64,000 nt of DNA from Prevotella sp. (GTDB taxonomy: Bacteria; Bacteroidota; Bacteroidia; Bacteroidales; Bacteroidaceae): assembly GCA_022769285.1 (NCBI GenBank), contig JALEKD010000025.1, positions 1-64,000 on the forward strand, written 5' to 3'. The translations under genes were made by a program, and so were the position numbers. Each line of letters starts with the position of its first letter. Position 1 is the first letter of the stretch. Positions 44,315-54,900 of this stretch are shown here, one piece after another. Below the pieces are notes generated by a model. The model saw only the letters and a program-made list of their open reading frames with translations, was not told the DNA's origin and did not search any database.

Positions 44315-45732
44315 TATACCTCTACTGGATAATCCTCCTACTCTACGCCGCCGTCATCGTGTTTGCCCTGGTACGCGTGCTGATGGACAACCGCCAGCCC
44401 GCCAAGACTCTGGCGTGGATACTGGTGCTCTCGTTTATCCCAGTGATAGGCGTGGTGTTCTATTTCTTCTTCGGGCAAGACACGCGAAGGGAACGTATGA
44501 TCAGCGAGCGTAGCTTGCAGCAGCTCACGAAGCGCAGTATGCTCGAGTTTGCCGAGCAGAGCGGACTCGCGCTGCCCACGGCACACGAGCGGGTCATCCG
44601 CATGTTTGCCAACCAGAACTGGGCGCTGCCATTCAAGGACAACCACGTAGAAATACTTACCGATGGCTATCAGTTTGTACTCTCCCTGCTCCAGGCCATA
44701 GGCAGCGCGCAGGCCCACATACACATGGTGTCGTACATCATCGTAGACGATGCGCTGGGCAACCTGGTGGCCGATGCGCTCATAGACAAGGCGCGCCAGG
44801 GAGTAGAGGTCAGACTGATATATGACGACGTGGGATGCTGGAATGTAAGCAACAGGTTCTTCGAGCGTATGCGCGACGCCGGGATAGACGTTCAGTCGTT
44901 TATGCCGGTACGCTTTCCGGCCTTCACGAGTAAGGTTAACTACCGAAACCACCGCAAGCTGTGCGTAATAGACGGCAGGGTGGGCTTCATAGGGGGCATG
45001 AACATCGCCCTGAGGTACGTGAAGGGAACCGCGAGGCACGCCTGGCGCGATACGCACCTCAGGGTCGAAGGCGGAGTGGTCTACGCCATACAGCGAGCTT
45101 TCCTGATAGACTGGTACTTCGTAGACCGCACGCTCATCACCAACCGCAAGTACTACCCCATGCTCGACACCATGCCTAATGACTGCATAGCCCAGGTGGT
45201 AACCAGCAGCCCCATCATGCCGTGGCCCGATATTATGCAGGGGTACGTGCGCATACTGCTCGAAGCCCGCCACTATGTGTACATAGAGACCCCCTACTTC
45301 ATGCCCACCGACCCGGTGCTCTTCGCCATGTGTACGGCGGCCCAGGCAGGCGTCGACGTGCGCCTGATGGTGCCCGCCCACTCTGACGCCAAACTGCCCG
45401 AGTGGGCCACGCGCTCCTTTGTCGGCCAGGTGGTGGCTGCCGGAGTCAAAGTGTACCTCTACCAGGCCGGGTTCAATCACTCCAAACTGTTAGTGACCGA
45501 CGACAGCCTGTGTACCTGTGGCTCCACGAATGTAGATTTCCGTAGTTTTGAGAACAACTTCGAGTCCAACATATTTTTCTATGACTCGCAGATGGCTCTC
45601 CGTATGAAACAAGTTTTTAATGACGACCTCGCCCACTGCCAGTTGCTCACCAGCGAGTCGGCCTTTATGCACCGCGGTTTCGGCCAGCGTCTGTGGGAGA
45701 GCATTATCCGTCTGTTCTCGCCACTGATGTAG
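44311..45732 (+). CDS. cls: Cardiolipin synthase (phospholipase D type)
   Basis: It makes cardiolipin from two phosphatidylglycerol molecules, or a related transfer. The 473-aa protein has two N-terminal transmembrane helices (YWIILLLYAAVIVFALV; ILVLSFIPVIGVVFYFFFG) with the usual DNRQPAKTLAW between them. Two PLD HxK(x)4D motifs follow: NHRKLCVIDGRVGFIGGMN and NHSKLLVTDDSLCTCGSTN. Other conserved parts are MVSYIIVDDALG and ETPYFMPTDPVL. It overlaps the TPR gene and converges with rsmD. Confidence 0.96.
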   Translation: MIYLYWIILLLYAAVIVFALVRVLMDNRQPAKTLAWILVLSFIPVIGVVFYFFFGQDTRRERMISERSLQQLTKRSMLEFAEQSGLALPTAHERVIRMFANQNWALPFKDNHVEILTDGYQFVLSLLQAIGSAQAHIHMVSYIIVDDALGNLVADALIDKARQGVEVRLIYDDVGCWNVSNRFFERMRDAGIDVQSFMPVRFPAFTSKVNYRNHRKLCVIDGRVGFIGGMNIALRYVKGTARHAWRDTHLRVEGGVVYAIQRAFLIDWYFVDRTLITNRKYYPMLDTMPNDCIAQVVTSSPIMPWPDIMQGYVRILLEARHYVYIETPYFMPTDPVLFAMCTAAQAGVDVRLMVPAHSDAKLPEWATRSFVGQVVAAGVKVYLYQAGFNHSKLLVTDDSLCTCGSTNVDFRSFENNFESNIFFYDSQMALRMKQVFNDDLAHCQLLTSESAFMHRGFGQRLWESIIRLFSPLM

Positions 45733-45746
45733 CCCCAGCACCGCGG

Positions 45747-46277
45747 TTAGCGGAAGATAGAGAAGTTGACACTGCCATAGGCCCGGTGATCCACAAAGCG
45801 GGGATGGCCCGAGAAGTCGTAGCCCTTGCCGTGCTCGAGCACCAGCACGCCATCGGGCTTCAGCAGACCGCCATCGAGTACCAGGGCGGGTATCTGAGCC
45901 AACTGCTCCAGCGCATAGGGCGGGTCGGCGAAGATAAAGTCGAACTGCTGGCGGCAGCTCTTGACAAACCTGAACACATCGCCCCTGATGAGTACATCGG
46001 CGTGGGTTCCCAGCTTCTGCATGCACTGCCTTATAAAGGCGGCGTGGTCGCGGTCGGCCTCTACGCTTACCACCTGAGCGCAGCCGCGCGACAGCAGCTC
46101 AAGCGAGATACTGCCTGTGCCGGCAAAAAGATCCAGGGCCGTAGCCCCGTCCAGGTCTATGTACCCATTGAGTACATTAAAAATATTCTCCTTGGCAAAG
46201 TCGGTCGTGGGCCTTGCCTTGAACGAGCGGGGAATGTCAAAGTGACGTCCCTTGTAGATACCTGTTATAATTCTCAT
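45747..46277 (-). CDS. rsmD: 16S rRNA (guanine966-N2)-methyltransferase RsmD
   Basis: A 176-aa SAM-dependent methyltransferase acting on the small ribosomal subunit. It starts MRIITGIYKGRHFDIP and contains RPTTDFAKENIFNVL, the SAM-binding LDLFAGTGSISLELLSRG and the catalytic DPPY in FDFIFADPPYAL. The track ORF extends 33 codons into the upstream gene; the true start overlaps the stop of the DUF3822 gene by ATGA, indicating translational coupling. Confidence 0.95.
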   Translation of the reverse strand: MRIITGIYKGRHFDIPRSFKARPTTDFAKENIFNVLNGYIDLDGATALDLFAGTGSISLELLSRGCAQVVSVEADRDHAAFIRQCMQKLGTHADVLIRGDVFRFVKSCRQQFDFIFADPPYALEQLAQIPALVLDGGLLKPDGVLVLEHGKGYDFSGHPRFVDHRAYGSVNFSIFR

Positions 46278-47095
46278 CGTCCTTTCAGAAATAGAGTTAC
46301 CATATCCAGCGCCATCCCTTTGATTTCGGTGATGGGCGCACGGTTGAACTCGGCCGCGGGGTTCACTGTGTAACACTTGCGTAGGTAACGCCTGAGCAGG
46401 CCCACCAGTTCATCGCGCTCGGGCAGGTTGCCAGCCAGGTACAGTTCGTCGCGGTCGGCATCGAGCTGCAGCTGGCGCCACACGTAGAGTATGAAGTACA
46501 CGCAGTCGTTGACATGGTTTACGTCGAAGGCGTTGCAGTAGCGGAAACGGTTCTTGTCAAAAGCGAACACGCTGACGCGCTCGTCATGGAAGTAGGCATA
46601 CAGCCTGTGACAGGTGTCAGAGAAACTGCGGCGGTGCAGATAGCTCCACACGGGCTGCTCTACCGGCATGTAGCGCACGTCGGCATAACGGTCGTCTATC
46701 ACCTGGCGCAGGTCGCGGTTCACCCCGAAGAGGGCCACGCTGTTCAGCGTGGGCACCACACTGCTCATCACCACATTGGTGGCCGGCGTTACCAGCGTGT
46801 AGCGGTAGAAGGCATCGGCCGTGGCCTCATCGTACTCCTCGATGGGCACCAGCAGCGTAGGCGCGTCGATGAGCACCTGGGCCCGGGCACACTCGCGACC
46901 GAGCAGGGCCGACGAGCGGAGCGCCTCGCGCAGGTTGGCTGCCGTAGAGATGCCACTCTTGGCGGTATAGGGTTCAAAGGCCACCCCCTTGACGGCCAGG
47001 CTGTCGGCCATGGCAAAGGCCATCGAGTGGTTACTTATACGGAGCGTCATCCGTGGCTGTCTTGCGGTGTCATTCCCAGTTTCCTGCATTGTCAT
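46274..47095 (-). CDS. DUF3822 family protein
   Basis: A 273-aa protein of the DUF3822 family, which I recall as Bacteroidota-specific and having an actin/HSP70-like (ASKHA) fold. Recognisable parts are TLRISNHSMAFAMAD at the N-terminus, NVVMSSVVPTLNSVALFGVNRDL, SFSDTCHRLYAYFHDERVSVFAFDK and DELYLAGNLPERDELVGLLRRYL. No enzyme residues can be named. Conserved coupling with rsmD and the upstream pseudopilin-like gene (26-nt overlap) suggests a shared function, which is unknown. Confidence 0.85.
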   Translation of the reverse strand: MTMQETGNDTARQPRMTLRISNHSMAFAMADSLAVKGVAFEPYTAKSGISTAANLREALRSSALLGRECARAQVLIDAPTLLVPIEEYDEATADAFYRYTLVTPATNVVMSSVVPTLNSVALFGVNRDLRQVIDDRYADVRYMPVEQPVWSYLHRRSFSDTCHRLYAYFHDERVSVFAFDKNRFRYCNAFDVNHVNDCVYFILYVWRQLQLDADRDELYLAGNLPERDELVGLLRRYLRKCYTVNPAAEFNRAPITEIKGMALDMVTLFLKGR

Positions 47096-47552
47096 TGGCT
47101 GTCGTTAAGTCTCCTATTTTCAGTCCGGCATACTGTCCGGCCTCCTCGGCCTGCCGGGTCATATTGTCTATCTCCGTAGCATCCATCCCGCGCAGATAGT
47201 CGGCATACGCGGCGCCACACTCCATGAGCGGCACGTTGCGCCCCGACTTTCCGGCCATCACGGTGGTACTCAGCTCGAACCGCTTGCCCCCTGCGTAGGG
47301 TATATACTGCACCGAGTCGGCCATGTAGCCGCCTGCCATCAACGTATGTAGGTCTGCGGCATAGCTGCCCTTGGCTCGCAGATAGGCGGCCTGGGCCTGG
47401 CGTATCAGCTGGAGCCGCTCCTTGACCACGGCTTCGCGCTGCTGCCGCTGTCGGGCAAACCGCAGCGGGGCGCTCACACTGGCCCAGCAGAGCACGAGCA
47501 ACAACAGCACACAGGCTGACAGCAATCCATTGGTACGAAGGGATGGTTTCAT
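47070..47552 (-). CDS. Small membrane-anchored protein, pseudopilin-like pattern
   Basis: A 160-aa product with one N-terminal helix (GLLSACVLLLLVLCWASVSA) followed by an amphipathic helix and RLQLIRQAQAAYLRAKGSYAADLHTLMAGGYM. The last pattern (IRQAQ-A-Y--KGSY--DL--L) recalls the region after the helix of type II secretion pseudopilins, but no prepilin peptidase site is visible. The rest is strand-like and ends in an acidic tail. It overlaps the DUF3822 start by 26 nt and appears to head that operon. Function unknown. Confidence 0.7.
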   Translation of the reverse strand: MKPSLRTNGLLSACVLLLLVLCWASVSAPLRFARQRQQREAVVKERLQLIRQAQAAYLRAKGSYAADLHTLMAGGYMADSVQYIPYAGGKRFELSTTVMAGKSGRNVPLMECGAAYADYLRGMDATEIDNMTRQAEEAGQYAGLKIGDLTTANDNAGNWE

Positions 47553-47705
47553 ATCATTATAATAATGTATGCAAAGTTAGCAAAAAACGCCGAAACGCCA
47601 TCTCGTTTTAGGGGTAAAATAAATGTTATCACGGGGTGAATAGTAAAAAGGGAGAAAAGCGAAAAGGGGGAAAGCACCGGGGCGACGGCCACTGGGGTGA
47701 TGACA

Positions 47706-47817
47706 GAAACGGTCATTAAAAACCACGGAGACCAGTCTTTTAGATGTAGGAAGCCGTCTTTAGTGAGCTAAAGGCCGTCTTTAGAACCATAAAGGTCGGT
47801 CTTTAGAAAATCCGTGA
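47706..47817. repeat. Tandem array of five 21-23-nt units (family A, inverted)
   Basis: The marks CGGTC, CAGTC, CCGTC, CCGTC and CGGTC recur at 23, 21, 21 and 22 nt. The best units are CCGTCTTTAGTGAGCTAAAG and CCGTCTTTAGAACCATAAAG, each a CTTTAG-N4-CTAAAG-like hairpin. The reverse complement (GCCTTTAGCTCACTAAAGAC) aligns with the array at 35845. Confidence 0.7.
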
Positions 47818-48165
47818 TTACCTCGGACAAGCCAACAACTAATTTTGGATGGCTCAGAGATGTCCCTGTGAAATGGGAGAGGCTCCCGCAATCAACGCGG
47901 GGCTCACACGCGGTTTCCATGAACCACGGCGCGCGGGGCAGAAGGTTCTGTCGTCGGCATGACGGGCCCCGAAGTCAATGAGCGTGCTCAGATGGCCGAG
48001 GTGCAGCCTATCTTCTACAAAGATTGTATTAATCTGTAGAAACTCCGCTGTACTTAGGGTACACATTACTGTCCTTATTAGCCATATAGCACGTACATTA
48101 GGACATAAAGGATACTTTCAGAGCACAGCGGATGTCGGTTCAGACCAGAAAAAGTAGTTACTTTG

Positions 48166-48377
48166 CAGCAGAAATCAAATGTCCCAAACCTGGTGTTAGG
48201 TATGAGCAACCGGGTGGCCACCGTCATAGCGGTGACGGCACGCTCCCGGACGGGCTGCGCAGGAAGCAGCCCACTTTAGGAAGGTGTCTCAGGATTTAGC
48301 ATTGCATCATCCTGACATAATAGGACTATAGCTCGAATTTCCCGTATCGGCTTGCGAAAGTGGATACGGGCTTTTTG
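48166..48377 (+). ncRNA. Candidate structured small RNA
   Basis: A plus-strand stretch with no ORF contains a run of hairpins: CCGTCA-TAGCGG-TGACGG, GGGCTGC-GCAGGAA-GCAGCCC and TCAGGAT-N13-ATCCTGA. It ends in a strong intrinsic terminator that no upstream protein gene needs. A -7-like TTACTTTGC lies just before it (48158-48166), though the -33 box is poor. It does not carry the conserved motifs of tmRNA, RNase P RNA or SRP RNA that I know. The 5' end is a guess. Confidence 0.4.
48341..48376 (+). terminator. Plus-strand intrinsic terminator of the candidate RNA
   Basis: CCCGTATC and GATACGGG form an 8-bp stem; an inner CTT-GCGA-AAG mini-hairpin has a GNRA loop. A T5 run follows on the plus strand only, so the transcript reads left to right although the flanking protein genes are on the minus strand. 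Confidence 0.8.
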
Positions 48378-48491
48378 TTGTGCCCACAGCCACAGGCCAA
48401 GCCACCAGAATCATCGGCCCAACACAAATCCCCGCTGACGGGCCTGATGCCTGCCAGCAGGGATGTAGAGGCAGTGGCTATAGGCGCTCCT

Positions 48492-48872
48492 TTAGAGGCG
48501 GGCCGCCCACAGACCATGCAGGTTGCAGTACTCGCGGGCACCCACCACCGGCTCGGCGGTCATAAACACGGCCACAGGCTCGGCTGTAGGCTCCAGGTAG
48601 CGGCGCATAATGCCATGGACAGTTATCAGTTCTATCCACTGGATGTAGTGTGCGGGCGTCATGGGGTGCAGGGTGCTGCCCACCGTTACCCGGTAGCCGC
48701 CCTGGATGGGCTCTATCACCGGCACGTGCTTCTCCGTGGCGGCATCGGTGGTGTTGGCTTCCACCAGTTGCATGGGCTGACCGCAGCAGGTCAGCGTTCC
48801 GCCACCGGCATTGACCACTTCGACCATATTGCCACACACGGCGCAACGGTACACTTGCTTAGTCTCTGTCAT
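48492..48872 (-). CDS. dfx: Desulfoferrodoxin (2Fe superoxide reductase)
   Basis: It reduces superoxide to peroxide in the cytoplasm of anaerobes without making oxygen. The 126-aa protein has the rubredoxin-like centre I (YRCAVCGNMVEV, LTCCGQPM) and the catalytic centre II ligands: Glu/His in EKHVPVIE, His in LHPM and AHYIQWIEL, and Cys/His in EYCNLHGLWAA. All expected iron ligands are present. It has an unusually clear Shine-Dalgarno (AGGAG, 6 nt before the ATG) for this phylum. It stands alone between the candidate RNA and sprA. Confidence 0.97.
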   Translation of the reverse strand: MTETKQVYRCAVCGNMVEVVNAGGGTLTCCGQPMQLVEANTTDAATEKHVPVIEPIQGGYRVTVGSTLHPMTPAHYIQWIELITVHGIMRRYLEPTAEPVAVFMTAEPVVGAREYCNLHGLWAARL

Positions 48873-48996
48873 AGTTGCTCCTTTCTTTTAGAATGATTGT
48901 CGGGGCTAATATAGTGTAAGTTAGCGACATAGCCACCATGACGGCAGCAAATTTAAGGATTATTATCATTTGAGCCGCGGCCATGGGGGCCACGCC

Positions 48997-51900
48997 CTAC
49001 CGGGTCAGACTGAACTTAATACTCAGTCCGAAGTCGCGCGTGGTGGTGGGGTAACTGTTGCTGGCCAACAGGGGTGTGTTAGTCTGCCTGTCGTAGTAGA
49101 AACTGAGGGTGAGCAGCCTCGACAAGGTATAGTCGGCCATCAGGCTGAGCTTAAACGCGGTGTTGCCGCTGCTGGCAAAACTGCTAACCGAGGCTATGTC
49201 GCGGCTAATGCTGGCCTGGCGGCGATAGCTTAGGTCGAGTCGCAGGTTCAGGTCATTATTAGTGCCGCCGCGGGCCGTAGTGGTGGTGGCCGCGGTGGTG
49301 TCGGTCTTCTTGCGGCCCCTCACCTTGCGCATATTGCGTGGCCCCAACAGTTTAAAGTTATTGATACGGTAGCCCATGCCTATTACCCAGTCGTGGCTCG
49401 AAGCCTCGTTGAGCTGTACGCTGGTCATGCTCAGGTTGAGAACCCTCGTGGTGCGATACTCGAACTTGGCGGTAAGATTATTGTCAAACGTCATGTCCAC
49501 GCCCAGCAACGGTGAGAATGCCTCGTTGATACTTACGCTCGACACGTTGTACATACTGCTGGGCGAAGGCAGCCCCGTAGTGGCATCGGTTACAAATCCC
49601 ACCCCATTCATAAACTCCTGGAACGTACTGTAGGTACTATAGGAGCCCACGGCGTACACGCTGCGGTAGGCGTGGTTGATGTTGAAGCTCTTGAATACAT
49701 CGCGGAACCAGGGAAGCTTGGCCAGACCGCTATAGCGCATCGTCCAGTTGGGCAGGATACGCGCCAGCGATGGGAAGATGTCCAGGCCGCCGCCCATGCT
49801 GGTGTACGAGGCTAAGAAAGCAGGCACCATGACATCGGCGCTGTACTTGTTGACGCTCCCGTTGGCTGGGTCAAAGGGCTTGCCGGCCAGGGCGCTGCCC
49901 GCGGGGTACACGGCACCGGCATAGCGGGCCTCGACACGATCGCGGAAGCCGTCGAGCGAGCGGCAAAAGCGGTCAAATACAGACGAGCGGAAGCCGTTGT
50001 CCGCGCTGCCCATAGCCCCGAAGGCGCTCTTGAGCGACAGGGTGGTCATGGTGAATGTACCACTCTGCGTGGTGGGGCTTCCGGCATACATATACTGTAT
50101 GCTCTTTGAGCGGTTCTCCGTCCGGCTGGCCGTCAGGTCTATCTTCAGATTGCGTATAGGCTCCAGTGTCATGCGTATCTGTAGATCCGAGGTCAGGCTG
50201 GTAGTAGCCGGGGTGGCCACGGAGTCGTTCATAAGTAGCCAGCCATTGTCGCGGGCACGGTCTATGTAGCTGTCGTCTATCAGGCCAAAGGCAAAATCGA
50301 GGCCGGGAGAGAGCAGGCCGTCGCCGCGCTTCTGCCCGAAGGCGTTGCCCACCATCGGCATAAATCCTGGAAGCGACAGGGCGTACTGGTTGCGGTAACT
50401 TACACTCACATTGCGTACCATCATAAGTACCCGGGCCACACTCTGGGCCGTCTTGTACCACGTCTTCTCCTCCAGTGGTTCCTTGGGGGTTACCGTGACC
50501 TTAATCTTGACCGCCGAATCCACGTGGTTGAGTATTCTGATTTGATTGTCGTTCACCCGCTTATACTCTAACTTAAAGGGACGGCCCTCCTTGGTCTTGG
50601 CCGTTACCACTATGCGGCGGGTGCGCTTGCTGTGAGTCAGGCTAATGGTGGTGTCGGGCATCAGGGTCACCTCGCGCTCATAACTGCGGCGGTTCAGGGG
50701 CAGGCTCTTTTTCTGTAGCTCGGCGGCAGCGTCCTTAGTGTTGGCCGCCTTCTTCGCCTCGGCGCGCGCCTTGACCTTGGCGGCCCGCTCGCGGTCTATC
50801 TCGGCATTGCTCTTCTCCTTGCGGAACCTATCGTTGGTCTTGCGGAGGAAGGGGATATGGTTGTAGAGCCTCTCCATATTCCAGGTGGAGCTAATGTTTA
50901 GGTCGCGGTTGCTCACGATGCTGTTGCCAAGCGAGGTACCGTCGTCCAGCGACGTGCCGCGGGCCCAGTTGTACGTAGCAGTATAGTTGGCGTTGGCATT
51001 GAGCCAGTCGAAGATGGGGATGAGGTTCAGGGGCACCTGGTACGACACCGAGAACGACTGACTGTAGTCCAGGGGCGTGCCCATGTGCCTCAGGCTGGTC
51101 CTGACAGAGTCCTTCCAGGCCGCATAGGCATCTGGGTAACGCTCCTTGTTAACCGGGGCGTATGGCTCTTCGACCTCGGCGTGCGTGGCGCTTTGGAAAT
51201 TCATGTGCAAGTTACGCGTTAGGTCCCAGCGAAGGGTCAGCTCGCGGTTCCAGAGGAACTGTGAGCTAAAGGTGAGGGGCAGCTGACTTCCACCGAGGTC
51301 TTCCATATCGCGCTCTTGCAGCTCGTAGTAGTTGCGGGTCATCTCCGTGCTGAAGCCCACGTTCTGTGGAAGCCAGTTGAGGCCAAACCGCTTCAAGATG
51401 TCGGCCCACTTGGATCTGGTCTTCATCTTGCGGAACGGCTCCCAAGCCTTGAAGACCGGCGTCCACGTATATGTGAGCGCCCCGCGCCAGTTGTCTTCTC
51501 TCTCGTACACCGTTGTCTCGCCACTGGTCTGCTTGTGCGAGTGGCTGTAGGTCAATGAGAAGTTGGCAGGGTCGTATGGCATCGGGTGACGCTTGTTCTG
51601 TATTCCCACGCGTACATTGGAGAGCGAGAAGTTGGTATTGGTGGTCCGGGTGACGGCTATGCTGTTGATAGAGTCGCGCTCGTGGTCGGAGCCGACGGCC
51701 TCCAGCGCATCCTTGAGCCTCATGTCGGTGTCCAGGGGGTTGTACTTGGGCGTGGTGGTCTCCTTGGATACTGAGTAGTAAAGCGGGGCACTCACCTTGG
51801 CCTTGTCTGGGAAGAACTTGCCTAACTCCAGACTCGTGGTGACGCTATAGGTCTTGTAGTCATCGGTCGACCGCTGGCTCACGCCCTCCTCTAAGCCACC

Positions 51901-54900
51901 AAAGCCCTCTGTGAGGTAGCGGCCCTGTACATTGACAGTTCCGAAGTCGGCCAGCTGTACGTTCAGGTTACCCTGTGCGGCCCAGCCGCCGCTGTTGTTG
52001 TACTCCTTGAGGCGCAGCTCGTTAACCCATACCTCCGCTGACTTGACTGAGCCTGCCTTGTTGCGCACACCTATCATCATGGTCTTCACCTCGCCCAGCG
52101 TGGGGTTACCCACGATGCTCACACGATTAGCCGGATGCTCAGAGTCGTAAGCCGAGAACTCCCGGGCATACGAGGCGGTACCCTGTGCCTTGGCCAGGTT
52201 ACGCTCCTTCTTGATACGGGTAAACACGGAGAGCGGTATGTCCATCATGTTGGCGCTGGGCCATACCTTCTCGCAGTCAGCGAGCGAATACTTGTCGTAC
52301 ACGCCGGCTGCGGTAAGTTTCAAGGGTATCTCGTACTCGTAGTAGTTGGTCTTGTAGTCGCTACCCAACCTTACGAATACAGCCATCTGGTCATCGGCGA
52401 GCGCCGTGGTGTTCTGCTCCATCGCATTGGCATGCACGAACATCTGCAAACGGCGATACTGACGCAGGTCAAGGGTCGTATTCTTGTAAACGGCCTTGGA
52501 CTCGTTGGTGCCGAGGTCGGTTACCACCATGTTGAGGGCCTGCTCATTGGCCTCGACCAACTGGGGCTGTGTGGGGTCCTGCGCCCTGGTTATGCCAGGA
52601 GGCAGCACGTAGTTGACGGGGGCCTTGTCGTTGTTCTCCTCTATATTAATAGAGCTCACTGTCATCTTGCCAGAAGCCGAAGCCGTCGCGTCGAGTAGCT
52701 GGTTGTACATTCGCCACTCGCCCTTGACCAGGTCCAGGCTGCCGAAGCGCATTACGATGGGGTGGGTAAACCCGGTGAGGAACATGCGCATGAACCGCAT
52801 GCTGGTAAAGTCGGATATGTTGCCTACACGGCGCTCGTAGTCTTCCAACGGGATGCGGAACTGGTACCAGGTGACCTTAGCAGAAGTGCCGTTGCGCAAC
52901 GGGGCCGTGGCATCACGGCGGTCTACGATGTAGTTGTGGCCCACCACCATGTCCTGGGGGCGGATGGAAATATGATACTGGTAGTATTTCTCGTACTCAT
53001 TGAGGGTGTAGTCCTGGTTGATGTCCTCAACATCAGGGGTAGTCTTATACGAGGTATCGTAACTCTCAGTACGGCTGTCAGAGTCGGGCGAGTTGCCCTG
53101 CGGGTTGTTGATACGCTTATAGCGATCCAGGATAGAAGTCTTGGCACGGTCGTAGTCCGAGCCGCGGAAGTAGTGGTAATCGTCGTTGGCCGGGTCGTTG
53201 AGGATAGAGTCATAGACCTCGGGGCTGACCTTGCCCTGGGCGGCACGGAGGAACTCTTGGTACGACTCAAACTGGCGTTCTTCCTCATCGCGCAGTCCGT
53301 TGAAGCCCACATCCTGGAGGGCACGACTGCCCGAAGTAGTGGCAAAGGCGTAGGTGACGTTACCCTGGGTGGGAACCTTACCCCACTGGGTGGTGGCATA
53401 GCTCTGGGAGCCGTCGACGGGCATGCCACTCTCGTAGAACTTCTTGCCATCGCGCAGTACGTCCTCGCTCACCTCGCCCAGGTTGATGTAGAAGTCGCCG
53501 CCGTACTCATTGGCATCGGCCTGCTGGTTGGTATAGATGAATGGATCCATGAGCCAGAACTCCACGTACTCGATGTTGGCCGTCTCGAAGTCATTGGTGT
53601 TGAGTTTACGCATCATGCCGCCCCACTTGGTCTGAGGGCTATTGAGCGTACCATCGCGGTTCAGGTCGGGGTTAAAGTTGTACGGGCCGCGCTCACGGGG
53701 ATAGTAGGCCAGGTTCAGGATAGGCAGCGTGGAGATAGCTCCGTTGTAGCTGCTCTGGTCGCGGTTAGGATAGAGCTCGCTTACCAGTACCTCGCGCACG
53801 TAGTGGTTAGAAAGCTGTTCGAGGTCGCTCTTGATATGACCAGGAGTAAGCGAACTGCTACGGCGGGTAAAGAGCGGGTCGATGTTATACCAGGCCAGGA
53901 GAGAGCGGTCGTAACCACTCTTCAGGGTCGTCTTGTCGTTATAGTTGGCCATGGTAGACGGCACGCTGGATATTATCCACGCCGAGGGTGTCGATACATC
54001 TATCTTGCTGGTCGTATTTTCAAAGTCGTCCAGGTATGAGGCGTTATCTTGCGTCCCGTGGCTCTGGCCGGCTATCAGCTGTGCAAACTCGGCATTGAAT
54101 GAAATCTGCGAAGGCTGCGTTACGTGCAGGAAAGGTATCTTGTTGAGTACATTGGTAAGCCACTGGCTCTCCTTCTTCCAGTTTAGATTTATACCCCACA
54201 GCGTATTGTTCAGCGGCTCGGCTCCCATGTTCACCTTGGTGGTCAGGGCTTGCTCAGAGAGATGCTGCAGCGTACCGCTGAGCTGAAATTCCTTGCTAAA
54301 GTCGTACTCCCAGTTCATGCCGAACATCGTCTTGCGCTGCTGAGCGTAGTCTGAGTTGCTCTCGAGCGACACGTTGACTTGGGTGCCTGCATCTATGAGA
54401 CTCTGGTTAAGCAGTGTCACCTCGCCGGCACTGTAGTCGACCGTGTAGTCCGTACCCTCGACCAGGGTGACACCTCCGGCCGTTACCACGACCGACCCCT
54501 GGGGCACATTGTAGGCTCCGAGCGAGATAACGCCGGCCGCGCTACCCTTGAACTGGCCCGTCAGGATATACTTGTTCTTCTCGGCTATCTGCCTGGCCAC
54601 CGTGCGGGTCGAGTCGTACAGCTCGGTAAAGGCATAGTGGCTCGCGCGGTCGGGGGCCACGCCCTTGGACACCAAGTAAGAGAACATGTACGAACCGAAA
54701 GGCTCTACGCAGGGAAAGAACACCCGACCATTGCTCACGGTATAGCCCTCTACGTAGTCAAAGTAGCCATTAGGGTTGGGCTTATTGTTGTTGTCCAGAC
54801 GGTCGGCGCCCAAGGCACGGATGAGGGGAGTACTCTTAACCTGCGTTTCAGGTATATAATTAAGGTACACGCCTGCTGTGTCGCTCTGGAACTTGACATC

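Larger units (their letters stand above)
47553..48491. other. 939-bp region without a protein gene
   Basis: No convincing coding sequence. From left to right it holds a stretch of (G)AAAAG-type heptads (47640-47675), a 21-nt repeat array, a 70-codon minus-strand ORF that I reject, and a structured plus-strand element ending in a terminator. The segment 48050-48140 shows nothing I can name. Confidence 0.6.

Noticed and set aside
47854-48066. Minus-strand 70-codon ORF (MCTLSTAEFLQIN...)
   Set aside because: No start context or protein-like composition. Its LHLGHLSTL segment reminds me of recurrent intergenic sequence in Prevotella rather than of a protein.
48240-48300. Resemblance of GGAAGCAGCCC to the SRP RNA loop
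   Set aside because: The second half of the conserved symmetric loop (CAGGTCCGGAAGGA) is missing, and the segment folds as a simple GGGCTGC/GCAGCCC hairpin.
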